NCBI GenBank assembly: GCA_019748235.1 | Contig: JAIEPU010000072.1 | Location: forward strand, 34,422 to 98,421 | Source of the DNA: a bacterium | Lineage (GTDB): Bacteria > Planctomycetota > Planctomycetia > Kolteriales > Kolteriaceae | Reading direction: 5' to 3' | DNA length: 64,000 nt | Part shown: in pieces, positions 1 to 8,978 of the stretch | How positions within the stretch are numbered: position 1 is the stretch's first letter | How the letters are laid out: each line of letters begins with the position of its first letter | Notes under the pieces: model-generated | What the model saw: only the letters and a program-made list of their open reading frames with translations | Database searches by the model: none | Told to the model about the DNA's origin: nothing | Made by a program: the position numbers and the translations under genes

Positions 1-1
1 T

Positions 2-1603
2 CCCTACGAGTTGCACTATGCGGAAGGAAGCTCCGAAAAGGAAACGGACTTTCAACCTCTCGCAAAAAAGATGACGCCAGGAACGTCCGTGTCGCTCGCT
101 CCCAATGGCGGACGATCATCTGACGGATTTCTTCCGTACTTTCATCTGCTTGATCCGAAAGGAGGGGGCTGGTTCGTGGCGATCGGTTGGACAGGTCAGT
201 GGAAAGCCACTTTTGAGTGCGAGAGTGACGGTTCCGTCGCGATTCGACTCGGGATGGAAAGAACCCATTTGAAGCTTCGTCCCAAGGAGAGTATCAGGAC
301 GCCGTCGATTCTCGCGATGCGGCATCACGGTGATCTTGAGGAAGGGCACAATCACTTCCGCCGATTGATGCTCACCCATTACACGCCTTCCTTTGGTGAT
401 AAGCCGTTTCGGACATTCCTTGCTGCATCGGCTGGTACCGTCGGGTTCAACAATGTGAGTGAAGAGAATCAGAGAGAAAGTATCCAGCGAGTGGCGCAAC
501 ACAAGCTTCCTGTCGATGCTTGGTGGATCGATGCGGGATGGGAGGTGGGCGGTTTCCCGCACGGTCAGGGAAATGCAGCCATTGATACCAATCGCTTTCC
601 TCGTGGCCTTGCACCGGTGGGAGAAGCGGCGCACTCAAACAAGCTGAAGTTTCTTCTGTGGTTCGAACCGGAGCGAGTCATGCGCCAGACGACTCTCTAT
701 CGGGAACACCAGGATTGGTTGCTTTCTCCGGCGGATTTGCCTCCGCACTTGGCCTATCAGCGAAACGACGGCTTTCATCTTCTCGATTTCGGCAATCCAA
801 AGGCACTCACTTGGGCGAAGGAGCATTACTCGAAATATCTGACGGACTTTCACGTCGATGTCTATCGGCAGGACTGTAATCTCCATCCACTTTACTATTG
901 GCGGAACGACGAGCCGCCTGATCGCCAGGGGATTCGCGAGATCAGATACATCGAAGGGCTTTATGATTTTCTCGATACACTTCTTCGCGATCATCCCGGC
1001 TTATTGATTGACAACTGCGCGAGTGGAGGTCGCCGCCTCGACTTCGAAATGATGCGTCGAAGTGTTCCGCTATGGCGATCCGATCTCTGTTGGAAACCGG
1101 TCCCTACGCAAAGCATGACGTACGGACTTTCGCGGTGGTTGCCTCTCACTGGAGTGGGAGCGGTGAGCACGGAGGCGTATGATTTTCGAAGTGGCATGGG
1201 GGCACACATGTCTCTCGCCTTTGACTACCACAAGGAGGGTGCTACATTTTGGGAGCCGCTTGCCAAACGAATCGAAGAGTATCGCGCGATCGAGACGTAC
1301 TTCTCGGGCGACTTTCATCCTCTCACACCCTATTCGACCTCTGAAGATGCCTGGATCGCCTGGCAGTTCCATCAGCCCGAGTCTGGTGAGGGAGTGATTC
1401 AGGCATTCCGCCGATCGAATGCGAGCGAGGCTTCCATCATGCTGAAGCTCAAGAATCTGGATTCCAGTGGGAAGTACGAGGTACGCGATTTCGACGGGAC
1501 GACAAAGGTCTATTCGAGTGAAGAACTGATCAAAGGATTCATGGTCGAGGCATCGAGCAAGCCCTCGGCTCGATTGTTCAGCTATCGCCCAGTGAAGAAT
1601 TGA
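2..1603 (+). CDS. Alpha-galactosidase, GH36 family, 5' truncated by the window edge
   Basis: The frame is open to the left edge, so the true start lies outside the window; about 533 C-terminal residues are present. The protein resembles family GH36 (retaining alpha-galactosidases releasing terminal alpha-1,6-galactose from raffinose-type sugars and galactomannans). Visible family signatures are LLWFEPERV in the (beta/alpha)8 barrel, the nucleophile segment VDVYRQDCN with its Asp, and the acid/base segment NCASGGRR followed by LWRSD. The C-terminal 90 residues look like the usual beta-sandwich. No further carbohydrate gene follows it directly; the next genes are redox enzymes on the same strand after a 210-base gap in which I see no clear signal. 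The family call is firm; the exact substrate is inferred. Confidence 0.88.
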   Translation, partial: PYELHYAEGSSEKETDFQPLAKKMTPGTSVSLAPNGGRSSDGFLPYFHLLDPKGGGWFVAIGWTGQWKATFECESDGSVAIRLGMERTHLKLRPKESIRTPSILAMRHHGDLEEGHNHFRRLMLTHYTPSFGDKPFRTFLAASAGTVGFNNVSEENQRESIQRVAQHKLPVDAWWIDAGWEVGGFPHGQGNAAIDTNRFPRGLAPVGEAAHSNKLKFLLWFEPERVMRQTTLYREHQDWLLSPADLPPHLAYQRNDGFHLLDFGNPKALTWAKEHYSKYLTDFHVDVYRQDCNLHPLYYWRNDEPPDRQGIREIRYIEGLYDFLDTLLRDHPGLLIDNCASGGRRLDFEMMRRSVPLWRSDLCWKPVPTQSMTYGLSRWLPLTGVGAVSTEAYDFRSGMGAHMSLAFDYHKEGATFWEPLAKRIEEYRAIETYFSGDFHPLTPYSTSEDAWIAWQFHQPESGEGVIQAFRRSNASEASIMLKLKNLDSSGKYEVRDFDGTTKVYSSEELIKGFMVEASSKPSARLFSYRPVKN

Positions 1604-1813
1604 TGACTGAGTTTGCGCTATATCTTCCGAGCAGGCGACGCCCCAGGAAATGAATCACAACGGTTCCCGAATCTGCAATCGCTCTCGCTTCAAGAGTTCC
1701 TGGTCGCCGTTTCGTAGAATCACTCCGCAGACGTTAGACAGTAATGGACCAGGCCCGTGGGAAGAGTCGTGACGCAGACGTCACGTGGTGTCCGATGAGA
1801 AAGGATCTGATTG

Positions 1814-2884
1814 ATGGCGACGCTCTTCGATCCCATTCACGTAGGCGATCTGGAACTTCCGAATCGGATCATCATGGCTCCATTGACAAGATGCCGAGCC
1901 GTAAACGGTCGAGTTCCAAACGAATTGATGGCGAAATACTACCTGCAGCGAGCCAGTGCCGGTCTGATCATTACCGAAGCGACTTCCGTTTCACCGATGG
2001 GAGTCGGTTATCCGGATACACCCGGAATCTGGTCGGATGCGCAGGTGGAGGGATGGAAGCTGATCACGAACGCCGTTCATCGCGAAGGGGGACGAATCTT
2101 TCTTCAACTTTGGCACGTGGGAAGAATTTCGGACCCGATGTATCTCGATGGTGAAACGCCGATCGCTCCGAGCGCGATTGCCCCCTCTGGTCACATCAGT
2201 CTCGTTCGTCCGAAGAAGTCGTTCGTTATGCCTCGCGCTCTCGAAATCAGTGAGATCGCGGGGATCGTGGAGGAGTTCCACCAAGGCGCGCTGAACGCCA
2301 AGCGAGCGGGCTTTGACGGAGTCGAGATCCATGGAGCGAACGGTTATCTGGTCGATCAGTTCCTGCAAGACAGCACCAATCATCGAACCGACGAGTACGG
2401 CGGGAGTATCGAGAACAGAGCACGCTTTATGCTTGAAGTCGCTGATGCGGCGATTGCCGTTTGGGGGCCAGGACGTGTCGGTATGCATCTGGCGCCGCGG
2501 TGTGACATTCATTGGATGGGAGATTCCAATCCTGCGGCGACATTTGGCTACGTGGCGAAGGAACTCGGTAAGCGAAAGATCGCATTCCTCTGTGCGAGGG
2601 AGTCGCTTCAAGAGCCTCGCTTAGGTCCCGCCCTCAAGAAAGCGTTCGGCGGCGTTTACATCGCTAACGAAAAGTTCACTCGGGACACTGGAGAGCAAGT
2701 GCTCGCGAGTCACGAAGCGGACGCGGTTGCCTTTGGCCAATTATTCATCGCGAATCCGGATCTTCCTCGTCGATTTGCAGAAAATGCCCCCCTAAACGCA
2801 CCAAAGCCGGAACTCTTTTATGCGCCGAGCGCGGAAGGTTATGTGGACTATCCTTCGCTCGAGCCGCGCGCGGAGAGAGCTTAA
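1814..2884 (+). CDS. NADH:flavin oxidoreductase, old yellow enzyme family
   Basis: This is an FMN-dependent (beta/alpha)8 ene-reductase of the OYE/NemA type, about 356 residues, the usual family length. It starts with the conserved LPNRIIMAPLTRCRA segment and contains EIHGANGYL, whose His and Asn bind the carbonyl or nitro group of the substrate, followed by FLQDSTNHRTDEYGGS, typical of classical OYEs. I chose ATG 1814; a TTG lies directly before it and cannot be excluded. A downstream aldo/keto reductase begins 24 bases after the stop, so the two probably form a redox operon acting on reactive carbonyls or activated alkenes. The physiological substrate cannot be told from sequence. Confidence 0.9.
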   Translation: MATLFDPIHVGDLELPNRIIMAPLTRCRAVNGRVPNELMAKYYLQRASAGLIITEATSVSPMGVGYPDTPGIWSDAQVEGWKLITNAVHREGGRIFLQLWHVGRISDPMYLDGETPIAPSAIAPSGHISLVRPKKSFVMPRALEISEIAGIVEEFHQGALNAKRAGFDGVEIHGANGYLVDQFLQDSTNHRTDEYGGSIENRARFMLEVADAAIAVWGPGRVGMHLAPRCDIHWMGDSNPAATFGYVAKELGKRKIAFLCARESLQEPRLGPALKKAFGGVYIANEKFTRDTGEQVLASHEADAVAFGQLFIANPDLPRRFAENAPLNAPKPELFYAPSAEGYVDYPSLEPRAERA

Positions 2885-2908
2885 CTCGCACCTCAAGGAG
2901 TATGAATC

Positions 2909-3940
2909 GTGGAGTATCGGCTGCTGGGTGGTTCTGGACTGAAAGTCTCCGCTCTTACGTTCGGTACGGGAACGTTTGGAGGAGGAACGGAGTTCTTCAA
3001 GGCATGGGGGGCAAGTGACGTCGCGGAGGCGACTCGACTTGTTGATGTCGCTCTTGAAGCAGGCTTGACGATGTTTGACTCCGCCGATGTTTATTCGAAC
3101 GGGATGGCGGAGGAAATCCTAGGGCAAGCGATCAAGGGGCGTCGCGACGATCTCTTGATTTCGACAAAGGGTTCGTTTCGAAGTGGACAAGGTTCGAATG
3201 ATGTCGGCTCGTCGAGGTTTCACATCATTCGCGCGGTCGAGGGGAGCCTTCGGCGACTTGGTACCGATCGCATCGACCTTTATCAACTCCATGGATTCGA
3301 TGCACAGACGCCGATCGAAGAATCGCTTCGCGCTCTCGACGATCTCGTGACGAGTGGAAAGATCCTTTACATCGGCTGTTCGAACTTCTCCGGTTGGCAT
3401 TTGATGAAGTCACTCGCGTTATCAGAGAAGTACGGCTTTGCTCGGTATGTGGCTCATCAAGCATATTATTCGTTGATCGGTCGCGACTATGAGTGGGAAT
3501 TGATGCCGCTCGCGCTCGACCAAAAAATCGGAACGGTCGTCTGGAGTCCGCTTGGTTGGGGGCGACTCACTGGAAAGATTCGGCGGGGCTCTTCCGCTCC
3601 CGCGGTGAGCCGACTCAATTCCAAGATCGCGAAGGACCTCGGCCCGCCAGTATCCGATGAGTACTTGTTCCGCGTTGTTGATGCCCTTGAAGAAGTGGCA
3701 AAAGAGACTGACAAAACGGTGCCTCAAGTCGCTCTCAACTGGTTGGTCGAACGTCCCTCCGTCGCCACTGTGATTATCGGGGCCAGAAATGAGGACCAGC
3801 TTCGACAGAATCTAGGAGCGGTTGGCGGGAAAATGACACCGGACCAAATCGCGAGACTTGATCAAGCAAGTTCGCTTGTGCCGGCCTATCCCTACTGGCA
3901 CCAAAGTCGTTTCGAACGGAATCCACCTGTTACAGGGTGA
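2909..3940 (+). CDS. Aldo/keto reductase
   Basis: This is an NADPH-dependent (beta/alpha)8 oxidoreductase of 343 residues. The AKR signatures are visible: DSADVYSNG with catalytic Asp and Tyr, STKGSF with the catalytic Lys, YQLHGFD with the active-site His, and SNFSGW and IIGARNEDQL for cofactor binding. The start is GTG 2909 with an AAGGAG Shine-Dalgarno about ten bases upstream; the nearby ATG at 2902 is out of frame. It follows the OYE-family gene closely and is probably co-transcribed with it. It ends four bases from the end of a convergent GAF-domain gene with no hairpin between them. The substrate is unknown. Confidence 0.9.
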   Translation: MEYRLLGGSGLKVSALTFGTGTFGGGTEFFKAWGASDVAEATRLVDVALEAGLTMFDSADVYSNGMAEEILGQAIKGRRDDLLISTKGSFRSGQGSNDVGSSRFHIIRAVEGSLRRLGTDRIDLYQLHGFDAQTPIEESLRALDDLVTSGKILYIGCSNFSGWHLMKSLALSEKYGFARYVAHQAYYSLIGRDYEWELMPLALDQKIGTVVWSPLGWGRLTGKIRRGSSAPAVSRLNSKIAKDLGPPVSDEYLFRVVDALEEVAKETDKTVPQVALNWLVERPSVATVIIGARNEDQLRQNLGAVGGKMTPDQIARLDQASSLVPAYPYWHQSRFERNPPVTG

Positions 3941-3944
3941 GTTC

Positions 3945-4400
3945 TTAAGGAAGATATTTTACGAGCAACCGCGCGACCTCTTGCAACAGTTCCTCATCGG
4001 TGTGGTCGAAAGCACCGATCTGGTGAGAGTCCGCATCGATTTGTCCGACAACCGATCCGTCTCTGTTCCGCAAGAGAACGACGATCTCCGAACGAACTTT
4101 TAGAGAGCAAGAAAGGTAATTGGCTCGCTCGCGGACATCATGAACGATTTGATTTCGCTCCTCGGAGATTGCAGTGCCGCACACTCCTTGTCCGACCGAA
4201 ATGACTGTATGTTCGGTCGGCTCCCCGATAAATGGTCCAAGTATGAGGGAATCACCGTCAAGCCAATAGGTACCGACCCAATCATAATGCTGAAATGATT
4301 GCGCGATCCGTTCCATCGCGCACAGAATTGGTTCCTCCGATTCACTCAATTCGTTTGAAAGATTCGCGAGGAATGGGCCTCGACGGTCACGATTGATCAT
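3945..4400 (-). CDS. GAF-domain protein, free methionine-R-sulfoxide reductase-like
   Basis: This single GAF domain of 151 residues resembles free Met-(R)-sulfoxide reductase (YebR/fRMsr), which reduces free oxidised methionine in the cytoplasm. Seen: WVGTYWLD near residue 41, GQGVCGTA with a Cys, and YLSCSLKVRSEIVV with a second Cys; these match the two best conserved family cysteines. The first Cys of the E. coli enzyme's three, expected near GEPTEHTV, is absent. The start ATG 4400 has an AAGGAG Shine-Dalgarno eight bases away. The gene stands alone, convergent with the aldo/keto reductase. Catalytic activity is plausible, but a pure sensory GAF role is not excluded. Confidence 0.72.
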   Translation of the reverse strand: MINRDRRGPFLANLSNELSESEEPILCAMERIAQSFQHYDWVGTYWLDGDSLILGPFIGEPTEHTVISVGQGVCGTAISEERNQIVHDVRERANYLSCSLKVRSEIVVLLRNRDGSVVGQIDADSHQIGAFDHTDEELLQEVARLLVKYLP

Positions 4401-4690
4401 GGCGTGGACTCCTTGCCATTAGGCATATGTGCTTTTCTTCCAGCAACGAGATGTCGACTCGATCAATCATCGCCCGAATATCACTTATCTAGGTTTTTAT
4501 CAGGGAAGTATCTCACTCGTTGTCGATGTTGGACATGTGTCATTCTCCATTGATGACAATTCCGATTAATTGACCGATTCAATCGCTTTTGCCAGAATCT
4601 TCATCGGTTGTCGGCCCAGCATTGAAGATTCGATTCCTAGGGTCAGAAGGAATTCGACTGACATGCTGACGCGTGTGGCGGGAACTTTAC

Positions 4691-6265
4691 ATGCCGTTTG
4701 ATAATCAGATTCCTCCTTCGTATCCGGTGACAATCATTTCCATTCGTGCATGCTACCGATGGCTTTCGTGCCTGATGATCGTCGGCTGCTTTCTTGCAGT
4801 CAATCGAAGTCACGCTGAAGGTGGGTCGACTCCAAATATCGTCATCATCTATCCCGATGACATGGGCTATGGTGACCCCGGCGTTTTTGGTGGTCGGGGA
4901 TACAAGACGCCGAATATCGATCGATTGGCTCAGGAAGGAAGGCGATTCACTGACTTCTATGTGGCTCAGCCGGTTTGCTCCGCCTCTCGAACGGCACTGC
5001 TGACGGGGTGTTATCCCAATCGACTTGGAATACACGGAGCACTCGGTCCCAGCGATACGGTCGGTATCAGTGATCAAGAGACGACGCTGGCGGAAATGTG
5101 TCGTGCGCGTGGGTATGTGACCGGAGTGTTCGGGAAATGGCATCTCGGGTGCCGCCCTCAATTTCTTCCGCTGCAACACGGATTCGACGAGTTTTTCGGC
5201 ATCCCCTATTCGAATGACATGTGGCCCTTTCACCCGGAGTTTGCGGCGCAAGGAAACAAGGATAAGAAGAAGGGCTTCCCGCCTCTGCCTCTCTATGAGG
5301 GCAATACGATCGTGAAAGCCGAGGTGACTCCCGATGATCAGAAGGGGTTCACGACGGAATTCACTCAGCGAGCCGTTCATTTCATCGAGCGTCATAAGGA
5401 TCGTCCATTTTTCCTTTATTTGCCACACCCTCAGCCGCATGTCCCCTTGTTCGTCTCGGAGAAGTTCCGAGGTAAGAGTGAGCGGGGTTTGTATGGCGAC
5501 GTGATGATGGAGATCGACTGGTCGGTGGGTGAAGTCGTTTCGGCTCTGAAACGGAACGGGCTCGAGCAAAACACACTGCTCATCTTCGCAACGGACAATG
5601 GACCCTGGCTCAGCTATGGAGATCATGCCGGCGCCACCGGAGGACTTCGCGAGGGGAAGGGGACGACGTTTGAGGGAGGGATTCGCGTTCCTTGCATCAT
5701 GAAGTGGCCGGGTCAATTGCCTGCCGGTACGGTTTGTCATGAACCGATGATGACGATTGATTTACTACCGACGATTGCCGCGATCATCGGTGCGTCTCTT
5801 CCCGATCATAAGATCGACGGACTCAATGCGCTGCCTGTCGTCAACGGCGAATCCAATGCGAAGTGTCCTCATGCCGCCTATTTTTTCTACTACCATATCA
5901 ACGATTTAGAGGCGATGAGAAGTGGTCGATGGAAACTCCACTTCCCGCATGAGTACCGGACCTTGGCGGGAAAGACAGGGGGAAAGAATGGTCAGCCTGT
6001 CCCTTACAAGCAAATGAAGATTGGATTGGAACTATTCGATCTTGAACAGGATCCGCGTGAAACAACCAATGTCGCGAGTAAACACCCCGAAGTAGTCGAG
6101 CGACTTAAGAAGCTTGCGGATACCATGCGAGAGGATCTCGGTGACCGCCTCACCGGTGTCACCGGTGAAGGAAGTCGCGAACCCGGCCAATACGCCGGTA
6201 ACGAAAAAGATCGCAATGCGACCAGCCAGTCAATCTCAACTTCCGCCATTGATGTCCATCGGTAA
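4691..6265 (+). CDS. Secreted sulfatase (arylsulfatase A-like)
   Basis: This is a sulfatase of about 524 residues that hydrolyses sulfate esters, probably on a polysaccharide. The N-terminus carries a hydrophobic stretch ending in SHA/EGG, consistent with a signal peptide. The active-site motif is CSASR near residue 100 (C-x-A-x-R form), whose Cys must be converted to formylglycine; upstream YPDDMGYGD provides metal-binding Asp residues, and GKWHLG and FATDNGPW are further family motifs. ATG 4691 has GGGA at good spacing; an in-frame GTG at 4673 is possible. No formylglycine-generating enzyme is encoded in the window. Its last 30 bases overlap the 3' end of the convergent kinase gene. About 270-290 bases upstream show no gene. 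Confidence 0.9.
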   Translation: MPFDNQIPPSYPVTIISIRACYRWLSCLMIVGCFLAVNRSHAEGGSTPNIVIIYPDDMGYGDPGVFGGRGYKTPNIDRLAQEGRRFTDFYVAQPVCSASRTALLTGCYPNRLGIHGALGPSDTVGISDQETTLAEMCRARGYVTGVFGKWHLGCRPQFLPLQHGFDEFFGIPYSNDMWPFHPEFAAQGNKDKKKGFPPLPLYEGNTIVKAEVTPDDQKGFTTEFTQRAVHFIERHKDRPFFLYLPHPQPHVPLFVSEKFRGKSERGLYGDVMMEIDWSVGEVVSALKRNGLEQNTLLIFATDNGPWLSYGDHAGATGGLREGKGTTFEGGIRVPCIMKWPGQLPAGTVCHEPMMTIDLLPTIAAIIGASLPDHKIDGLNALPVVNGESNAKCPHAAYFFYYHINDLEAMRSGRWKLHFPHEYRTLAGKTGGKNGQPVPYKQMKIGLELFDLEQDPRETTNVASKHPEVVERLKKLADTMREDLGDRLTGVTGEGSREPGQYAGNEKDRNATSQSISTSAIDVHR

Positions 6266-8425
6266 CGTTCGATCGGTCGTCCCTGTATCGGTCGGTGGGG
6301 AAGCAGCGGGGAGCATGATTCCGACCTGTGAATTCCACCAATGATCTGCTTCCTCGTTTCCCCAAGTGTGCGCGTCTTTACAGGAATTCAATTCGGCGAG
6401 CAGTTCATCAATGTAAGGTCTCTTTTCCCGAGACTTGTCCAAGCAGCGCACGATGATTTGCTCGATGTCGCTCGCGATCGGATGCTTCACTCGCTGAGAG
6501 GGTAACTCGACCGGATCAGTCAGGTGTTTTTGCAACACTTCGAGCGGCTTGTTCCCTTCAAAGACCGGCGTCCCCGTCAACATGAAATAACCAACCGCTC
6601 CCACCGCGTAGATGTCGCTCCGGCTGTCGGTATGGTCAGGATGTTGGATCGCCTCGGGTGAAAGATATTGGGGCGTCCCTGTGACTGTTGAAGCAGCGGT
6701 AAGCTTGACGTTCTGAGAAGAGCTAACATCTTTCACCAAACCGAAATCGAGAACCTTGACGAAGTCGTAGATACCTCCTCGCTGACAAATCATGATATTG
6801 GCGGGTTTGATGTCGCGATGAATTAGACCTTGCAAATGCGCTTCTCGAAGCGACTCGCAGATTTGCCGTAACAAATGAATCGTTCGACCTTCGGGAAGCG
6901 GTCCCGCCTGCATGACCAGGCGATCGAGCGACAAGCCCGCGAGGTACTCCATCACGTAGTAAAAAGTTCCGTTCTCGGTCCGTCCATAATCAAAGATCGA
7001 AATTGTATTAGGGTGTGTCAATTGGCTGGTAATCTGGACCTCACGTTCGAACCGTTGAACCGCCTGATCGCTATCCTGAGCGCGAAGAAGCTTGATGGCG
7101 GTCGGTCTTCGCAGCATCGCGTGCGTCGCTTTGTAGACTTCTCCCATCCCACCCTCGCCGAGTTTTTCGCCGAGGGTATATTGGCCGAGTTTATTAGCTT
7201 TAAGTTCCGCTTCGCGCGCTCGCTGTCGCATGGAGGTCGCTGCTTGCGTCGCTCCGATTAGGCCCGCCATCACCACCGCGAGGATCGCGATCAACGTATA
7301 GAATGAGTAGCGGACAGGATTCAGCGAGGCGTACGCCTCGTCGTAATCCATCTTGGTGGCAACGCCGAACTGATACTTGGGGATCCAAGTCCAAGCGGAG
7401 ACGGCCGGAACTCCACGGTAGTCCGGCGCGCCCACGACATTCGATCCACTTTCCCCGCTGACCGCGTGAGCCGCCATGTCGGTGAGAGGCTGTGCCTTGC
7501 GAGCAATGGTCGGCCGGTAGCCTTTCAACATATTTCCGCCGGGATTGCGAAGGTCAAGATTCAATGTCGATGTGGAATCGGGATCATCTGGAATGAGTTT
7601 CAACTTCTTCAGCTCATCGTCAAATCGACTCTGTGAGATCACAACGCCGTTTGAGTTGAACGCATAGGTTTCGCCCGTTTTTCCAGCGCGCGTCTGTTGA
7701 AGCACATTTGCGAAGCCCGCTTCTGGATCGAGCCAAAAACAAAGAGCCGCGACCACTTCACCGTTCGCGGCTCGGACCGGTGCTTCGACGAACATCCAAA
7801 TTCGGTTTCCGTTCGGATCAAGATCGAGGTCGACAAATTTTGGATGGGAGACTGTCGCCTCTCCTTTGAGGGCCGTGTCGCCGATGCCAAGCTTGCGGAT
7901 GAGGGATCGATCACCTACCCAGTCGTCATCACTTGATCCAATGCAGATTCCGCTCCCATTGACGACCAGGAATCCGTCGTACTCCCATGCCGATTCCATC
8001 TCGCTTAGGAGGGCCCGCAGCTCCCTCAGATGAGGTGATGCCAGGAGTGCTTCCCTCTTCCCTCCGTTCGTGACGGCCTCCTGGTTGAGATTGATCACGA
8101 AGTTTTCGACTCTCGGCTCGGATGCCATGAATTTGGCACTCGCCTCCCGGCCCTGAAGCCAATAATTCAGCGCGGCGACGTTCGAATCCAGGATTTGAAC
8201 CAAGTCGTCGGTCAGTTGCGTTTCGATCGTTTGTTGAACTTCGTAGCGGGTCCACCAACCGATGAAGGCGAGTAACAAAACGGCAATCACGGCAAAGAGA
8301 ATGGTGCCGAAGCGCGAGAGGAAGGCTTTTCGCTGACGTTCCACCGAACTGGCGGTGGATAACCGATGTAGAACTCGTGAAATCGATGCCGTCGTCGTAG
8401 GCTGCACAAATCGGCTCCCTGGCAA
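6236..8425 (-). CDS. Transmembrane Ser/Thr protein kinase with N-terminal extracytoplasmic sensor
   Basis: The protein has 729 residues. Order: short cytoplasmic N-terminus, TM helix about 41-62, an extracytoplasmic region about 63-382 resembling a dCache sensor (with SNGVVISQSRFDDEL and WTWIPKYQFGVATKMD), a second TM about 383-405, then a Hanks-type kinase from about 416. Kinase motifs are complete: LGEGGMGEVYKA, AIKLL with the Lys, HRDIKPANIM at about 536, DFGLVKD and GTPQYLSPE. Catalytic activity is therefore expected. The usual bacterial receptor kinase puts the kinase first and the sensor last; here the order resembles chemoreceptors and histidine kinases. The start is uncertain: TTG 8425 is the only upstream candidate in frame. 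The ligand is unknown. Confidence 0.88.
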   Translation of the reverse strand: MPGSRFVQPTTTASISRVLHRLSTASSVERQRKAFLSRFGTILFAVIAVLLLAFIGWWTRYEVQQTIETQLTDDLVQILDSNVAALNYWLQGREASAKFMASEPRVENFVINLNQEAVTNGGKREALLASPHLRELRALLSEMESAWEYDGFLVVNGSGICIGSSDDDWVGDRSLIRKLGIGDTALKGEATVSHPKFVDLDLDPNGNRIWMFVEAPVRAANGEVVAALCFWLDPEAGFANVLQQTRAGKTGETYAFNSNGVVISQSRFDDELKKLKLIPDDPDSTSTLNLDLRNPGGNMLKGYRPTIARKAQPLTDMAAHAVSGESGSNVVGAPDYRGVPAVSAWTWIPKYQFGVATKMDYDEAYASLNPVRYSFYTLIAILAVVMAGLIGATQAATSMRQRAREAELKANKLGQYTLGEKLGEGGMGEVYKATHAMLRRPTAIKLLRAQDSDQAVQRFEREVQITSQLTHPNTISIFDYGRTENGTFYYVMEYLAGLSLDRLVMQAGPLPEGRTIHLLRQICESLREAHLQGLIHRDIKPANIMICQRGGIYDFVKVLDFGLVKDVSSSQNVKLTAASTVTGTPQYLSPEAIQHPDHTDSRSDIYAVGAVGYFMLTGTPVFEGNKPLEVLQKHLTDPVELPSQRVKHPIASDIEQIIVRCLDKSREKRPYIDELLAELNSCKDAHTWGNEEADHWWNSQVGIMLPAASPPTDTGTTDRTLPMDINGGS

Positions 8426-8547
8426 TCGGCTTCATCCACTGACCGAGACCGTTATCTCGGCAGAGGATCGAACGCGCCGACCTCCCTTGAAAGCATTACG
8501 ATTTTTGCGTTTCGACGGAAGAGTCTGATCCGGAGGAACCATCGAAT

Positions 8548-8754
8548 TCAAGTCTGAGTCGCAATCTCCTGCAGCGGTGAGAGTTTGGGAAGGTACTCCA
8601 ACTTTTCCCTTTCCGCCAGAAACGTTTCCATCCGCTCGTAGGCATTCGTTTCCGGACGATGGGAAATAAGATCGGGCAACGTCGACGGGGATGCGGGAAC
8701 AGAGGTCCCTTCATTGACATGGCTGGGACGTACCGGTGGTTGTTCCATGTTCAC
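8548..8754 (-). CDS. Small hypothetical protein, 68 residues
   Basis: I do not recognise this family. The frame starts at GTG 8754, with a GAGGAG Shine-Dalgarno five bases upstream; an ATG two codons later is also possible. The product is hydrophilic, Pro/Ser-rich in the first half and predicted helical and charged in the second (a stretch around ERMETFLAEREKLEYL). It has no signal peptide or membrane segment. It lies in the otherwise empty 550-base gap between the kinase and tspO, on the same strand as both. The strong ribosome-binding site is the main support; coding is not proven. Confidence 0.45.
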   Translation of the reverse strand: MNMEQPPVRPSHVNEGTSVPASPSTLPDLISHRPETNAYERMETFLAEREKLEYLPKLSPLQEIATQT

Positions 8755-8978
8755 AATCGCTCCTCAAGAATGAGGAGGCATCCTTCCAAACGAATCCGTT
8801 TTCCGACCGAAGGATGTGCCTACTCAACATTTGAACGATGACGACAAAAGAACGGGAGACGGAGATTCAGCCGTCTCTCAGTTACGATACCGCCGGTCCC
8901 GTCTATTGCCGAGATCGAATTGTTCGAAAAGTTCATCATTTCTCAGAGCGAGCTATCAGAGTGATTTTGGTCGGCCAC

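Noticed and set aside
1604..1813. Terminator or promoter between the alpha-galactosidase and OYE genes
   Set aside because: No stable hairpin or paired promoter boxes could be seen in the 210 bases.
4643..5740. 365-residue minus-strand frame inside the first sulfatase
   Set aside because: Antisense shadow of a strongly recognised gene; Arg/His/Ser-rich composition and no family resemblance.
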